Below are positions 28,201 to 35,739 of a stretch of DNA of 64,000 bases, piece by piece; within the stretch, counting starts at the first letter, position 1; each line of letters begins with the position of its first letter. Position numbers and translations under genes: made by a program. The notes beneath the pieces were generated by a model. It searched no databases. It was given only the letters and a program-made list of their open reading frames with translations, and was not told where the DNA came from. The stretch lies in contig CANKYO010000003.1 of the NCBI GenBank assembly GCA_947488175.1, positions 62,001-126,000 of the forward strand, given 5' to 3'. The DNA is from an uncultured Paracoccaceae bacterium (GTDB lineage: Bacteria; Pseudomonadota; Alphaproteobacteria; Rhodobacterales; Rhodobacteraceae).

Positions 28201-29887
28201 GGTTTATCATGATGCGCTGCGTAAGGCGGGTCATGATCCGAAAGACCACAAGGTCACGCTGATGCTGCATACGTTTTTGGCTGATGACCGTGAAAAGGCC
28301 CGTGAGATCGCGCGCGAACCGATGAAAGACTATCTGCGCGCGGCGGCGGGTTTGATCAAGCAATATGCCTGGGCTTTCCCCGCTTTCAAGAAACCGGAAG
28401 GTGCAGCCAACCCCATGGAGATCGACCTGGGGTCGCTGGAACCGGATGAATTGGAAGCGATCCTCGATTTTGCCTTCTTGCGGTATTTCGAGGATTCCGG
28501 CCTGTTTGGCACCGTTGAGGATGGCGTTGAGCGTGTTGAAGCCCTCAAAAAAGTCGGCGTTGATGAGGTGGCTTGCCTGATCGAGTATGGGATCGAAACG
28601 CAAACCGTTCTTGACGGCCTGCGGCCGCTGGCCGAGGTGCTGCGCCGTGTGAATGGCCCAGTTGCTGAGGTTGATCCGCAGGACTTTTCAATCGCGGCGC
28701 AGATCAGACGCCATGGCGTGACCCATCTGCAGTGCACACCCAGCATGGCCCGGATGATCTGCATGAATGAAGATGCCAGTCAGGCGTTGGGTACCGTCAA
28801 GCATCTGATGATCGGTGGTGAGGCACTGTCAGGTTCCTTAGTCGCGGATTTGGCGACGTTCACGGATGCCAGCATTGAGAACATGTATGGGCCAACCGAA
28901 ACGACCATTTGGTCGACAACACAAACCGCCGGTCCTGATGAAGGGATCGTGAATATCGGCCGTCCCATTGCGAACACTCAGGTCTATGTCCTTGATGACG
29001 GGGGTCAGCCGGTGCCGGTCGGCGTGCCGGGTGAACTTTATGTCGGCGGCGCTGGTGTGACGCGCGGATATTGGCAGCGGCCCGAGTTGACCGCCGAGCG
29101 GTTTTTGCCCGACCCGTTTGTAAAGAACGATCAGACAGACCCACGGATGTACCGCACCGGAGATCTGGTGCGTTGGAGGCCCGACGGTCGGCTGGATTAC
29201 ATTGGTCGGACCGATCATCAGGTCAAACTTCGTGGTTATCGGATCGAACTGGGCGAGATTGAAGCAAAGCTGGAGGCGGCACCAAATGTGACCCAAGCGG
29301 TCGTGATGACCCGCGAAGACACCCCCGGAGACGTCAGACTGGTGGCGTATATGACCACATCAGGTAGTGTTGCCGATGCGGAACTGCGTGAAAGGCTGGC
29401 CGTGGATTTGCCGACTTACATGATCCCCGCTCATTTTGTTACGCTGCCCAGGTTTCCTCTGACACCAAATAAGAAGGTGGATCGAAAAGCGTTGCCGGCG
29501 CCGGCAAAACCTGCGGCCGCGCCAAGGCCATCGGCGGTCACCGCCAAGACCGTTGTTTCGTCTGATATGACCGGAGGCATCTCGGAAATCTGGTCACGGA
29601 TCCTTGGGGTGCCGCAGATTGGGCCTGACGATAACTTCTTTGCGCTGGGGGGCCATTCCCTGCTCGCGGTACAGGCACATCGCGAAATGCGTGACCAGTT
29701 GGGCCTGACGAGCCTGTCTATCACGGACATCTTCCGGTTTCCGACCCTGTCGGGCCTGGGCAAGCATTTGGGCGTGACGTCGGAAAGCAAGCCCGCGGTC
29801 CAAGCATCAGTGGTTGCGGACCGTGCGCAGTCGCGCGCTGATGCCATGGCCCGCCGCCGCAACATGCGGGCCAACCGAACCAGATGA
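25274..29887 (+). CDS. NRPS-like protein: formyltransferase - partial C - A with embedded luciferase-like monooxygenase - carrier
   Basis: 1537 residues. About 1-310: methionyl-tRNA-formyltransferase fold with NFHDGPLPRYAG and ITWHMIDGGVDEGAII (N, H, D active-site set). About 330-530: resembles only the C-terminal half of a condensation domain; no HHxxxDG is present. About 545-1440: adenylation domain with VIYTSGSTGKPKG (A3), NMYGPTETTIWST (A5), YRTGDLVRW and GRTDHQVKLRGYRIELGE (A7-A8), LTPNKKVDRKALP (A10). Between A4 and A5, about residues 765-1133, sits a bacterial-luciferase-like flavin monooxygenase (VWTPERHFHAFGGSYPNPA, AIDNLTGG-type region) of the MupA/Atu3671 family. Carrier: GGHSLLA, Ser about 1461. 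No thioesterase or reductase. The ATG at 25274 has GGAG 6 nt upstream. It overlaps the next gene (ATGA). Confidence 0.9.
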   Translation: MSSFSCILIGNESLLTHCGQMLLDRGHRIETVVTRDDDVRGWAVEKGINTTHPGAGLAGRLAPCDWVLSIANLSLVPDDVLALAGRGAVNFHDGPLPRYAGLNTPVWAILNGETQHGITWHMIDGGVDEGAIIDQRMFDLAPDETALTLNAKCFAAAIDGFDAVIAQLETGHPEGRQQDLAARQLFARADRPAAAGVLDFAKDADALLRLIRGLDHGHYWNPLTAPKLLFDDRVMLVGRAEITDLPAAAPGTVLDATKDGVVVATASEPIRLLGLRDIYGQDVTSADLPGKGDRLPPLDADRAERLTAVMAQIAPGELRWRRVLKSSVPVPLAEVTDSASSEVKHRALDVSLSQEQLIAAFYGLFARINPEDRVFLALHAADLASDTGVFSRWVPLALDVPTSATFSDIVSKVVAEVSFAQKHPSFALDLIARDPDLSDLPQPQVGVSLGSADLVDGTAITLAFAQDDQAPVLVYDSARLADEAMDRLVDRLSCIASAYSDDAVIAELTIMPDTERDLVLYGWNRTETDYDQAATLHGMFEQQVARTPDAVALVFEDETYTYAALNAAANRVAHVLRESCVSPGTLVGLYTNRSADMLIGALGILKAGGAYVPMDPAFPADRIAYYIEDSGASVIVTQSELAAALPAHNAQVLALDTDPRLSGSPDANPDTPMDSADLANVIYTSGSTGKPKGVMVEHRNVANFFTGMDDRINHDAGGVWLAVTSLSFDISVLELFYTLARGFKLVISGDESRALVSGGAGPVAVSAQNMDFSLYYWGNNDAVSADRYELLLEGAKFADANGFCAVWTPERHFHAFGGSYPNPAVTGAAVASVTKNLAVRAGSIVAPLHHPARIAEEWAVIDNLTGGRVGLAMASGWQPDDFVLRPENTPPDNKPALADSIDKVRRLWAGEEVAFPRKDGKMHSVVTQPRPLSKKIPMWVTTAGNPATWAQAGEVGANVLTHLLGQSIDEVAEKITVYHDALRKAGHDPKDHKVTLMLHTFLADDREKAREIAREPMKDYLRAAAGLIKQYAWAFPAFKKPEGAANPMEIDLGSLEPDELEAILDFAFLRYFEDSGLFGTVEDGVERVEALKKVGVDEVACLIEYGIETQTVLDGLRPLAEVLRRVNGPVAEVDPQDFSIAAQIRRHGVTHLQCTPSMARMICMNEDASQALGTVKHLMIGGEALSGSLVADLATFTDASIENMYGPTETTIWSTTQTAGPDEGIVNIGRPIANTQVYVLDDGGQPVPVGVPGELYVGGAGVTRGYWQRPELTAERFLPDPFVKNDQTDPRMYRTGDLVRWRPDGRLDYIGRTDHQVKLRGYRIELGEIEAKLEAAPNVTQAVVMTREDTPGDVRLVAYMTTSGSVADAELRERLAVDLPTYMIPAHFVTLPRFPLTPNKKVDRKALPAPAKPAAAPRPSAVTAKTVVSSDMTGGISEIWSRILGVPQIGPDDNFFALGGHSLLAVQAHREMRDQLGLTSLSITDIFRFPTLSGLGKHLGVTSESKPAVQASVVADRAQSRADAMARRRNMRANRTR

Positions 29888-30576
29888 ATGCCCGGTTAGG
29901 GTCTGACCCCGCGTTGTCCGATCTGCAGGTGGTGATGCGGGGTCTGTTCCCCGGGTCGATGGGCGTGGGCGTGACAGATCCTACCGCTGAACAACCAAAT
30001 TTGATGCCCGCTGAGATGGCTGCAACAGAAGGTATGGTTCCGAGGCGATTGCGCGAGTTCAGCGCGGGGCGGTATGCGGCTCGGCTGGCAATGAAGGCAA
30101 TAGGTCAGCCTGTGCGACCGATTCTTATGGGCGAAGATCGGGCCCCCATTTGGCCAGAAGGACTGCGCGGCAGCATTGCACATTGCGATTCCGCCTGTGT
30201 TGCGGTTGTGACTTCGGGTGACGAAACTGTTGGTGTTGATATCGAGCCTGATCTGCCGTTGGAGGCTGATCTGATCGAGGTGATAACGACTGTGGATGAA
30301 CGGGAACGACTGCAAGCCCGCCCAATTGCTGAAAGAGGTTTATTGGCGCGCAAGCTATTTTGCGCCAAGGAGGCTGTCTACAAGGCGCAATACCCGATCA
30401 GCAAGGAAATGTTTGATTTTCATACATTAAATATCAGATTTTCGGCATCGATGGATGAATTTCAAGCCGCCTTTTCGCGCAATGTTGGTCCGTTCAGCGC
30501 GGGCCAGCGAGTACGTGGCCAATTTGGTGCTGCCGCTGGTTTTATGCTTGCCGGCGTTATCCTCGAGCCGGTGTGA
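29884..30576 (+). CDS. 4'-phosphopantetheinyl transferase, EntD/Sfp type
   Basis: The 230-residue enzyme moves phosphopantetheine from CoA to the carrier-domain serines. It is recognised by GSIAHCDSACVAVV, VGVDIEPD (Mg-binding Asp/Glu) and LFCAKEAVYKAQYP, with the N-terminal FSAGRYAARLAMKAIG, an EntD-like arrangement. Its ATG overlaps the stop of the NRPS-like gene, so it is made with the PKS and NRPS-like proteins and is very probably their dedicated activator. It ends the rightward operon; an AT-rich 227-bp gap follows. Confidence 0.93.
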   Translation: MNARLGSDPALSDLQVVMRGLFPGSMGVGVTDPTAEQPNLMPAEMAATEGMVPRRLREFSAGRYAARLAMKAIGQPVRPILMGEDRAPIWPEGLRGSIAHCDSACVAVVTSGDETVGVDIEPDLPLEADLIEVITTVDERERLQARPIAERGLLARKLFCAKEAVYKAQYPISKEMFDFHTLNIRFSASMDEFQAAFSRNVGPFSAGQRVRGQFGAAAGFMLAGVILEPV

Positions 30577-30623
30577 TCAACAATAATTCGGTTGTCTCGT
30601 CTGCATCTAATTAATTCCGTTTC

Positions 30624-30638
30624 GGCAACAATTTGCCA
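30624..30638. promoter_or_regulatory. TGGC/GCCA-type dyad upstream of small membrane protein
   Basis: GGCAA-CAAT-TTGCC (30624-30637) is a perfect 5-bp dyad with an AT centre in the AT-rich gap 30577-30803. It resembles the dyads at 34379, 34617 and 42719. Binding factor unknown. Confidence 0.25.
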
Positions 30639-30803
30639 TCAGGCAGGCCATTGGGCGCAAGATGATGGAAATTAACACTCTATTCATGGTTGATTATTAC
30701 AAACCAATATTATCATCGATCCAAACAGCGCCGATGAAGGGATTGCGGAACAGCTGGCACTTTGAACTGGCGCTTGACACCTACGAAGAGAGAACACTGT
30801 CGC

Positions 30804-31088
30804 ATGACACGATTGGACGACACGCAAGAACAGCAGATTGATGCGCCCTCGACAGGCGGGTCGATTTTGTTGCAGTCCGTGTTTGCTGGCGTGGTTACCG
30901 GAACGGTTACAAATGTGATTGCGTTGTATCTGGGTTATTCAATTTGGATCGCACTGCTTTGCCACAGCGTCTTTGGCGCCCTCGGGATGGGTCTTGTGTT
31001 GGTGCTGTTTGCCGGCAGGTCCGAACCGATTGAGCGAAAGGTGTCACCGAAGGCGATGCCCAGGGCGGTTAGCACCGCAAGACACTGA
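30804..31088 (+). CDS. Small two-helix membrane protein, unknown function
   Basis: A 94-residue protein from the ATG at 30804 (MTRLDDTQEQQ). It has two hydrophobic segments (ILLQSVFAGVVTGTVTNVIALYL and IWIALLCHSVFGALGMGLVLVLF) and a basic C-terminus. I do not recognise a family. GAGAG lies about 15 nt upstream, a weak ribosome site. It stands alone between the PPTase and the convergent TPR lipoprotein gene, ending 28 bp before that gene's stop. Its place at the edge of an exopolysaccharide locus hints at an envelope role, but nothing more can be said. Confidence 0.6.
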   Translation: MTRLDDTQEQQIDAPSTGGSILLQSVFAGVVTGTVTNVIALYLGYSIWIALLCHSVFGALGMGLVLVLFAGRSEPIERKVSPKAMPRAVSTARH

Positions 31089-31116
31089 CTCTACCTCAAT
31101 CCTCATGCCGCTTGCT

Positions 31117-33522
31117 TCAGGGTAGTTCTGCGAGCAATTCACCTGCCCGTTTCATTTGCGGCAGGTCCTGACCTTCACCAAGTGTGATCGCCCTTTCCAG
31201 TGCGGTGCGCGCGTCGCCTGGCCGCTCTAGCGCAAGGTAGGTCAACCCGAGGTGATAGTGTGTGAGCGCATCATTTGGCAGGCCACGCGCGGCGGGTTCG
31301 AGATATGTCAGCGCTTCGTCGAAATTGCCCTGCCGATATGCAATCCAACCGAGCGTATCCTGAAACTGTGGCACATCCGTTCCCCGCATCCGGGCGGCAA
31401 TGGCATAGGCCCGTTGGACGCTTTCGTCATCGTCACGTCGTGTCGTGATCATGCTGGCAAGGTTGTTTGCAACGACCAGATTACTGCTATCATTGGCATA
31501 CAGATTTTCAAGAATCGCGATGGCACCGTCAAAGTCACCTGTTGCTTCCAGCCGCGATGCTTTGACCAGATTTGCCATCAAAGCGTCTGGTGCATCCGCC
31601 AATACGTCATCCAGAACCGCATCTGCATCTTCCTGGCGGTCCTGTGCGACCAGCAGACCAAAGAGCCGCCCCAACACCAGTTCATTTTCAGGAAAACTCG
31701 CCAATAATTCGCGGTATCCCGCTTCGCCAGCCTCCGGATCGTCCAAGAGAACATGAACATCCGCTTGTAGGAAGCGCAATGTCGGATCTTCGGGTGCTTT
31801 TTCCAGCTCTTCACTCAAGAATGCACGAGCATCATCCACACGACCCGCCCTGATTTGCGCTTCGATAAGTTGTGCCTTTGCGGCCATGCTGGTGCCGCCG
31901 TCGGCAATCATCTCTTCGAGGAAAACGCGGGTTTCATCGAACCGCCGCTGTCTGTTCAGGAGGGCCAGTTCTGTCCGATCTGCCACGTCTTTGGCAAGGC
32001 TGTTATCCATGGCGCGCAATTGCCAGATAATGCGCGTCACCTTGTTCCATTCGCCCTGCCGAAGCTGCAACTCTCCCATCTTTGCCAGAAGTTCGATGTT
32101 TTGCGGTGCGACAGAGAGGGCGCCCGATATGACGGCTTCGGCTGCTTCCAACCTGTTTCGGCCAAGTAAGAAATTGGCATGTCTCAGGGATGGTTCGACG
32201 CCCTGATTCGAGATTTCGACCGCCAGCGCATAGCGTTCGCCTGCGAGGTCATGATCGCCTGCCCGTTCGTGCGCGGTGCCAAGCAAAGTAATCAGGCTGA
32301 CGTCACGCGGTGCCTCTGCGAGCGCCTGCCTTAGGACAATGATTGCCGCATTGGGATCATCATCCGCAATGGCCCAGCCAGCCTGCATCTTTAACGCATC
32401 GATATGCCCGGCATCCTCTGCCAGCACTTGAGTTACATAGGTTTGCGCCTGCGCCGTATTCCCCTGGCTTTCCAGCATCTGAGCGAGGAGGATCTTGAAA
32501 TCGCGAACACTGTCTGATGCCTCATTCTCTGCAATAATGCCTTCCATTTCAGCGATTGCGGCGTCCTGATCACCTTGGGCAAACGCCAGCGTGGCATGTA
32601 GGGCGCGGTACGAACTGTTGTCATCTTCGGTCGTAATCAACCGATCCAGTTCCGCGCGTGCGGCTTCCATGCCTTGCGTCTGGCGCAGAAAATCGACCAC
32701 TGTCAGCTTTTCGGTTTGGCTTGCATCGTCGGCAGCGGCAAGTGCGCGCAGATAGGTTTCTGCGGCGGACAGATCGTTCCGGGAAATGTACCACGCGATC
32801 AGTTCTTGCTGGACTTGTTCGTTTTCCGGGAATTGTGCCGCCATCTGCTCCAGCGCGGCTTGCGTTTTGGCGGGGTCGCCTGCTTCGCTCAGCAAACCGA
32901 TACGGATGACATGCAATTCCGGCTGGTTGGGGTCGATGTCCAATCCGGCCTCAACAGTTTCCAATGCGCTGTCGATCTCTCCCTGCATGATCGCATGGTC
33001 GATGACGATCTTGCGTGCAATGGTGTTGTTCGGATCGCGCGCCAATACGTCGCCTGCTACCTTGGCAGGGACTGCGGCGGGTTCTTCGGTCATGACAGCG
33101 TCACGATAGTCAAGCATTGCGTTTACGGTGATGACGCGATCATCCTCGGGGGCGAGGGGGCCCACGGCGCGCCCGTAGGTTTCGGCATCTTCCCATCCGC
33201 TGCTAAGGATTGCGATTTCTGAGAGCGCCACAAGCGCCTCAACATTGTCCGGGTCTGTTTCGATAAGACGGACATATTGGCCATAAGCGTCAGCGATCAG
33301 GCCACGTTCGCGCTGCGCGTCGGCATAGGCCAGCCGCGCCTTTGCGTGTCGCGGATTTGCAGCAAACACGTTCCGAAACTCGACGAGCGCGCGATCAACA
33401 TCACCTGCTTCGAGCAGCGCCAGACCTGACTGGTAATAGCGCTCTGCCCGTTCCTCAGCGCTTTCGCAGGCGGCGAGCGCGAAAAACAGCAACATAATCA
33501 GCTTGGGCAATATGCGGGTCAT
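31117..33522 (-). CDS. TPR-repeat lipoprotein of exosortase/EPS systems (PrsT-like)
   Basis: The 801-residue protein has a lipoprotein signal: MTRILPKLIMLLFFALAAC, lipobox LAAC with Cys19. The rest is made of about 15-20 helix-turn-helix TPR units (for example YYQSGLALLEAGDVDRALVEFRNVF and the final LTHYHLGLTYLALERPGDARTALERAI). Large TPR lipoproteins of this build (PrsT in PEP-CTERM/exosortase loci) are encoded beside EPS assembly genes and probably scaffold periplasmic steps. The next gene in the same direction upstream is the ExoY-like gene, but a strong hairpin separates them, so it probably has its own promoter in 33523-33597. Confidence 0.8.
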   Translation of the reverse strand: MTRILPKLIMLLFFALAACESAEERAERYYQSGLALLEAGDVDRALVEFRNVFAANPRHAKARLAYADAQRERGLIADAYGQYVRLIETDPDNVEALVALSEIAILSSGWEDAETYGRAVGPLAPEDDRVITVNAMLDYRDAVMTEEPAAVPAKVAGDVLARDPNNTIARKIVIDHAIMQGEIDSALETVEAGLDIDPNQPELHVIRIGLLSEAGDPAKTQAALEQMAAQFPENEQVQQELIAWYISRNDLSAAETYLRALAAADDASQTEKLTVVDFLRQTQGMEAARAELDRLITTEDDNSSYRALHATLAFAQGDQDAAIAEMEGIIAENEASDSVRDFKILLAQMLESQGNTAQAQTYVTQVLAEDAGHIDALKMQAGWAIADDDPNAAIIVLRQALAEAPRDVSLITLLGTAHERAGDHDLAGERYALAVEISNQGVEPSLRHANFLLGRNRLEAAEAVISGALSVAPQNIELLAKMGELQLRQGEWNKVTRIIWQLRAMDNSLAKDVADRTELALLNRQRRFDETRVFLEEMIADGGTSMAAKAQLIEAQIRAGRVDDARAFLSEELEKAPEDPTLRFLQADVHVLLDDPEAGEAGYRELLASFPENELVLGRLFGLLVAQDRQEDADAVLDDVLADAPDALMANLVKASRLEATGDFDGAIAILENLYANDSSNLVVANNLASMITTRRDDDESVQRAYAIAARMRGTDVPQFQDTLGWIAYRQGNFDEALTYLEPAARGLPNDALTHYHLGLTYLALERPGDARTALERAITLGEGQDLPQMKRAGELLAELP

Positions 33523-33597
33523 GGATCAGGGCCCATCCTTTGTTCACTCACGCGTCAAGGGCCCGAAATCAAGAATGGTCAGAAAACCAATGCACAA

Positions 33598-33632
33598 GGC
33601 GCCATCATTGGACAATGTCCGTTGATGGCGCC
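33598..33632 (-). terminator. Nested perfect hairpin after the ExoY-like gene
   Basis: GGCGCCATCA (33598-33607) pairs with TGATGGCGCC (33623-33632). Inside it, GGACA-A-TGTCC forms a second small dyad. It lies 22 nt after the leftward sugar-transferase stop (33655), and the next bases in that direction are T-rich (TTGTGCATTGGTTTTCT). A good factor-independent terminator candidate. Confidence 0.75.
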
Positions 33633-33654
33633 GATGTGTCAATTCAGAAGCCGA

Positions 33655-34347
33655 TCAATAACCTGTGCCGCGAACGACAACGCCAGCGGTCGCAGCGATG
33701 ATTTTGCAATCCGTCGCCAACGACATCTTCTGATAGTAGGCGGTGTCGAAGGACGCCCGTGCAGCAAAGGTGCAGCTGTTCCGGTCTGAAATCTGCCACA
33801 GGCCGGTCATTCCCGGACGCATGGCGAAGTAAGCCTTGCCAGGATATAGATTCTTTTGATCCGTCATCATCGGGCGTGGCCCCACCAGGCTCATGTCGCC
33901 TGTCAGCACGTTCCAAAGCTGCGGCAATTCGTCGATTGATGTCTTGCGGAGCAACTGACCGATCGCCGTAATCCGCGGATCGTTCTTCAGCTTTTGATGG
34001 GCGTGCCATTCTTTTGCCGCTTGAGGATCGGTGGCGAGCAGATCTTTCAACTTCCGCTCGGCGTTCGGCACCATGGTGCGGAACTTCCACATCTTGAATG
34101 CACGACCACCGCGGCCAATGCGTTCCTGACTATAAAGAGGCGAATGACCATCGCGGGCCACGATCAGAGCGATGACCAACAGGATAGGCAGCAGGAATGG
34201 AAGCGATAGCACGATAAACACCGTGTCCAACGCACGCTTCACGACGTCTTTGTAGATTGGCGACGGCTTTGTCCGAAAAATGCCATATTTCGCAACAAAT
34301 GCTAGGTTGTCGCTCCCGCTTCGACGGGCAGTTGATTCATTAAACAT
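33655..34347 (-). CDS. ExoY-type undecaprenyl-phosphate sugar phosphotransferase
   Basis: The 230-residue bacterial sugar transferase starts polysaccharide synthesis by moving a sugar-1-phosphate to undecaprenyl phosphate. It has one hydrophobic segment (VFIVLSLPFLLPILLVIALIV), then SQERIGRGGRAFKMWKFRTM. KTSIDELPQLWNVLTGDMSLVGPRP follows, with the catalytic Asp-Glu pair, then RPGMTGLWQISDRN. The C-terminal VVVRGTGY is the ExoY ending. The small size and single helix are those of the short ExoY class. It is divergent from the ATPase-Wzz-kinase operon across a 528-bp gap containing several candidate regulatory sites. Confidence 0.93.
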   Translation of the reverse strand: MFNESTARRSGSDNLAFVAKYGIFRTKPSPIYKDVVKRALDTVFIVLSLPFLLPILLVIALIVARDGHSPLYSQERIGRGGRAFKMWKFRTMVPNAERKLKDLLATDPQAAKEWHAHQKLKNDPRITAIGQLLRKTSIDELPQLWNVLTGDMSLVGPRPMMTDQKNLYPGKAYFAMRPGMTGLWQISDRNSCTFAARASFDTAYYQKMSLATDCKIIAATAGVVVRGTGY

Positions 34348-34378
34348 CTAAAAATCTCTCATAAAAAAACAGAACGTC

Positions 34379-34394
34379 ATGGCAAAATGGCCAT
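34379..34394. promoter_or_regulatory. ATGGC/GCCAT dyad upstream of the exoY-like gene
   Basis: ATGGC-AAAATG-GCCAT lies 31-47 bp upstream of the exoY-like ATG. Read on the reverse strand it gives TGGCCATTTTGCCA, resembling the dyad at 34617 with a shorter centre. Could cover the -35 region. Binding is inferred only from symmetry and recurrence. Confidence 0.3.
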
Positions 34395-34480
34395 TACTCA
34401 CAGGTTACATCAGTTACTCAACACTTCAACTCAGGCTTTCCCTACTCAGCCTGGGAGCCTGTAATCGGCTCAATGCTTCA

Positions 34481-34495
34481 TTAATGAAAAATTAA
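34481..34495. promoter_or_regulatory. CtrA-like TTAA-N7-TTAA box
   Basis: TTAA at 34481-34484 and TTAA at 34492-34495 are separated by TGAAAAA and followed by C (TTAAC), a full match to the CtrA consensus. It lies about 135 bp upstream of the exoY-like gene and 380 bp upstream of the ATPase gene. Binding not shown. Confidence 0.4.
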
Positions 34496-34613
34496 CAGAG
34501 TTGGAATGGCCTCAGCAAGGAAATTTGTCACAATCGACAGAATTTCAACTGAGGCGTGAGTCATCTGCCCATCATTGGTTCAGTGGGGCGGCAAATGCTG
34601 TTGGTTTTCATAC

Positions 34614-34637
34614 ATTGGCTATATTTTAGCCACAATT
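34614..34637. promoter_or_regulatory. GGCTATATTTTAGCC dyad, shared with 42716-42737
   Basis: GGCTA-TATTT-TAGCC (34617-34631) is a perfect dyad followed by ACAA. With its flanks it matches the 42716-42737 site at 18 of 22 positions by direct comparison. It lies about 240 bp upstream of the ATPase operon. Probable operator for a regulator of this locus; the regulator is unidentified. Confidence 0.4.
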
Positions 34638-34875
34638 CGAACTTGTTGGCCCGATTCGCCTTGCATTGCAGGTGCTTCGCGATGCCAAATCAGCGCCACA
34701 ATCCTCTGCTTCATTCATATCCTGTACTTTTCGACATGTGGGACGGCGAAAGACCTGCCAATCTGCAGTAGTCGATGTAAGTGGCCAGATACCAATTACT
34801 TTGCCATGCATTGCGACATCCGTTAACAGCACATCGGATCAAAGAAACCTGAGCCTTTAGACTGCAACAGACATC

Positions 34876-35739
34876 ATGAACAACGCCTTTGCACCATATA
34901 CGGAGTTCTTTGGCCTGTCTGAGCGACCATTCTCGCTCTTGCCGGATCCAGACTTCATATACTGGACGGATGATCACAAGCGGGCTTACACCATGCTTGA
35001 ATATGGTGTCATGACCCATGCCCCAATCACCCTGATCACAGGTGAGGTTGGCGCGGGCAAAACGACGCTGATGCAACACCTGCTGAATAATCTCGACGAT
35101 GATCTGACAATCGGTCTGGTATCCAATGCTCATGGTGATCGTGGCGAGCTTTTGCGCTGGGTGCTGATGGCGCTGGCGCAACCGGCTGATCCAGAAGCCA
35201 ACTATGTTGATCTGTTTACGCAATTCCAGAAGTACCTGATTGCTGAATATGCAGCCGGTCGACGGGTCATGTTGATCTTTGACGAAGCGCAAAACATGAG
35301 CCGCGAGTCGCTTGAAGAGTTGCGCATGTTCACGAACATCAACGCGAACAAGGACGAGTTACTGCAATTGATCTTGATCGGCCAGCCGGAACTACGCGAT
35401 ATCATCCGCCGCCCGGACATGAAGCAGTTCGCGCAGCGGGTCGCGGCCAGTTTTCATTTGAAGCATATGGATCAAAAGACCGTTTATTCTTATATTGTCC
35501 ATCGTATTGAACGTGTGGGTGGTAAACAGCACATGTTCAACAAGGATGCGGCCAAGCTTGTCCACGAGGCGACCAATGGAATTCCGCGCCTGGTAAATCA
35601 GCTTTGCGATCTGTCGATGTTATATGCATGTATCGCACAGCGCGAGATCGTTGGCCCTGAACATGTAAAGGCCGTTCTGGCTGATGGTGCGTTCTTTGCG
35701 CCGGGGTCAGGCGATGAAAGGGGTGACGCAGAATTATGA
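34876..35739 (+). CDS. ExeA/GspA-like AAA ATPase of the exosortase-EPS system
   Basis: A 287-residue AAA+ ATPase of the kind found next to exosortase genes (XrtA-associated ATPase family). The N-terminus YTEFFGLSERPFSLLPDPDFIYWT is diagnostic. Walker A is GEVGAGKT (56-63), Walker B VMLIFDEAQNMS, and arginine-containing sensor regions follow (IGQPELRDIIRR, NGIPRLVNQLCD). No membrane helix is seen, so it is cytoplasmic. It probably assists assembly or export of the glycan; the exact role is not established in the family. First gene of an operon, overlapping the Wzz-like gene by ATGA. Confidence 0.9.
   Translation: MNNAFAPYTEFFGLSERPFSLLPDPDFIYWTDDHKRAYTMLEYGVMTHAPITLITGEVGAGKTTLMQHLLNNLDDDLTIGLVSNAHGDRGELLRWVLMALAQPADPEANYVDLFTQFQKYLIAEYAAGRRVMLIFDEAQNMSRESLEELRMFTNINANKDELLQLILIGQPELRDIIRRPDMKQFAQRVAASFHLKHMDQKTVYSYIVHRIERVGGKQHMFNKDAAKLVHEATNGIPRLVNQLCDLSMLYACIAQREIVGPEHVKAVLADGAFFAPGSGDERGDAEL

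Larger units (their letters stand above)
34348..34875. other. 528-bp regulatory gap between exoY-like gene and ATPase operon
   Basis: No credible gene. AT-rich stretches near the exoY-like start are followed by candidate sites at 34379-34394, 34481-34495 and 34614-34637 (listed separately). A TTGCATTGCA..TGC element at 34661-34675 recurs at 42649-42663. The region must hold both divergent promoters. Confidence 0.6.

Noticed and set aside
34556..34860. Small open frames in the exoY-ATPase gap
   Set aside because: Overlapping short frames in several registers, no ribosome sites, and they cover probable regulatory sites.
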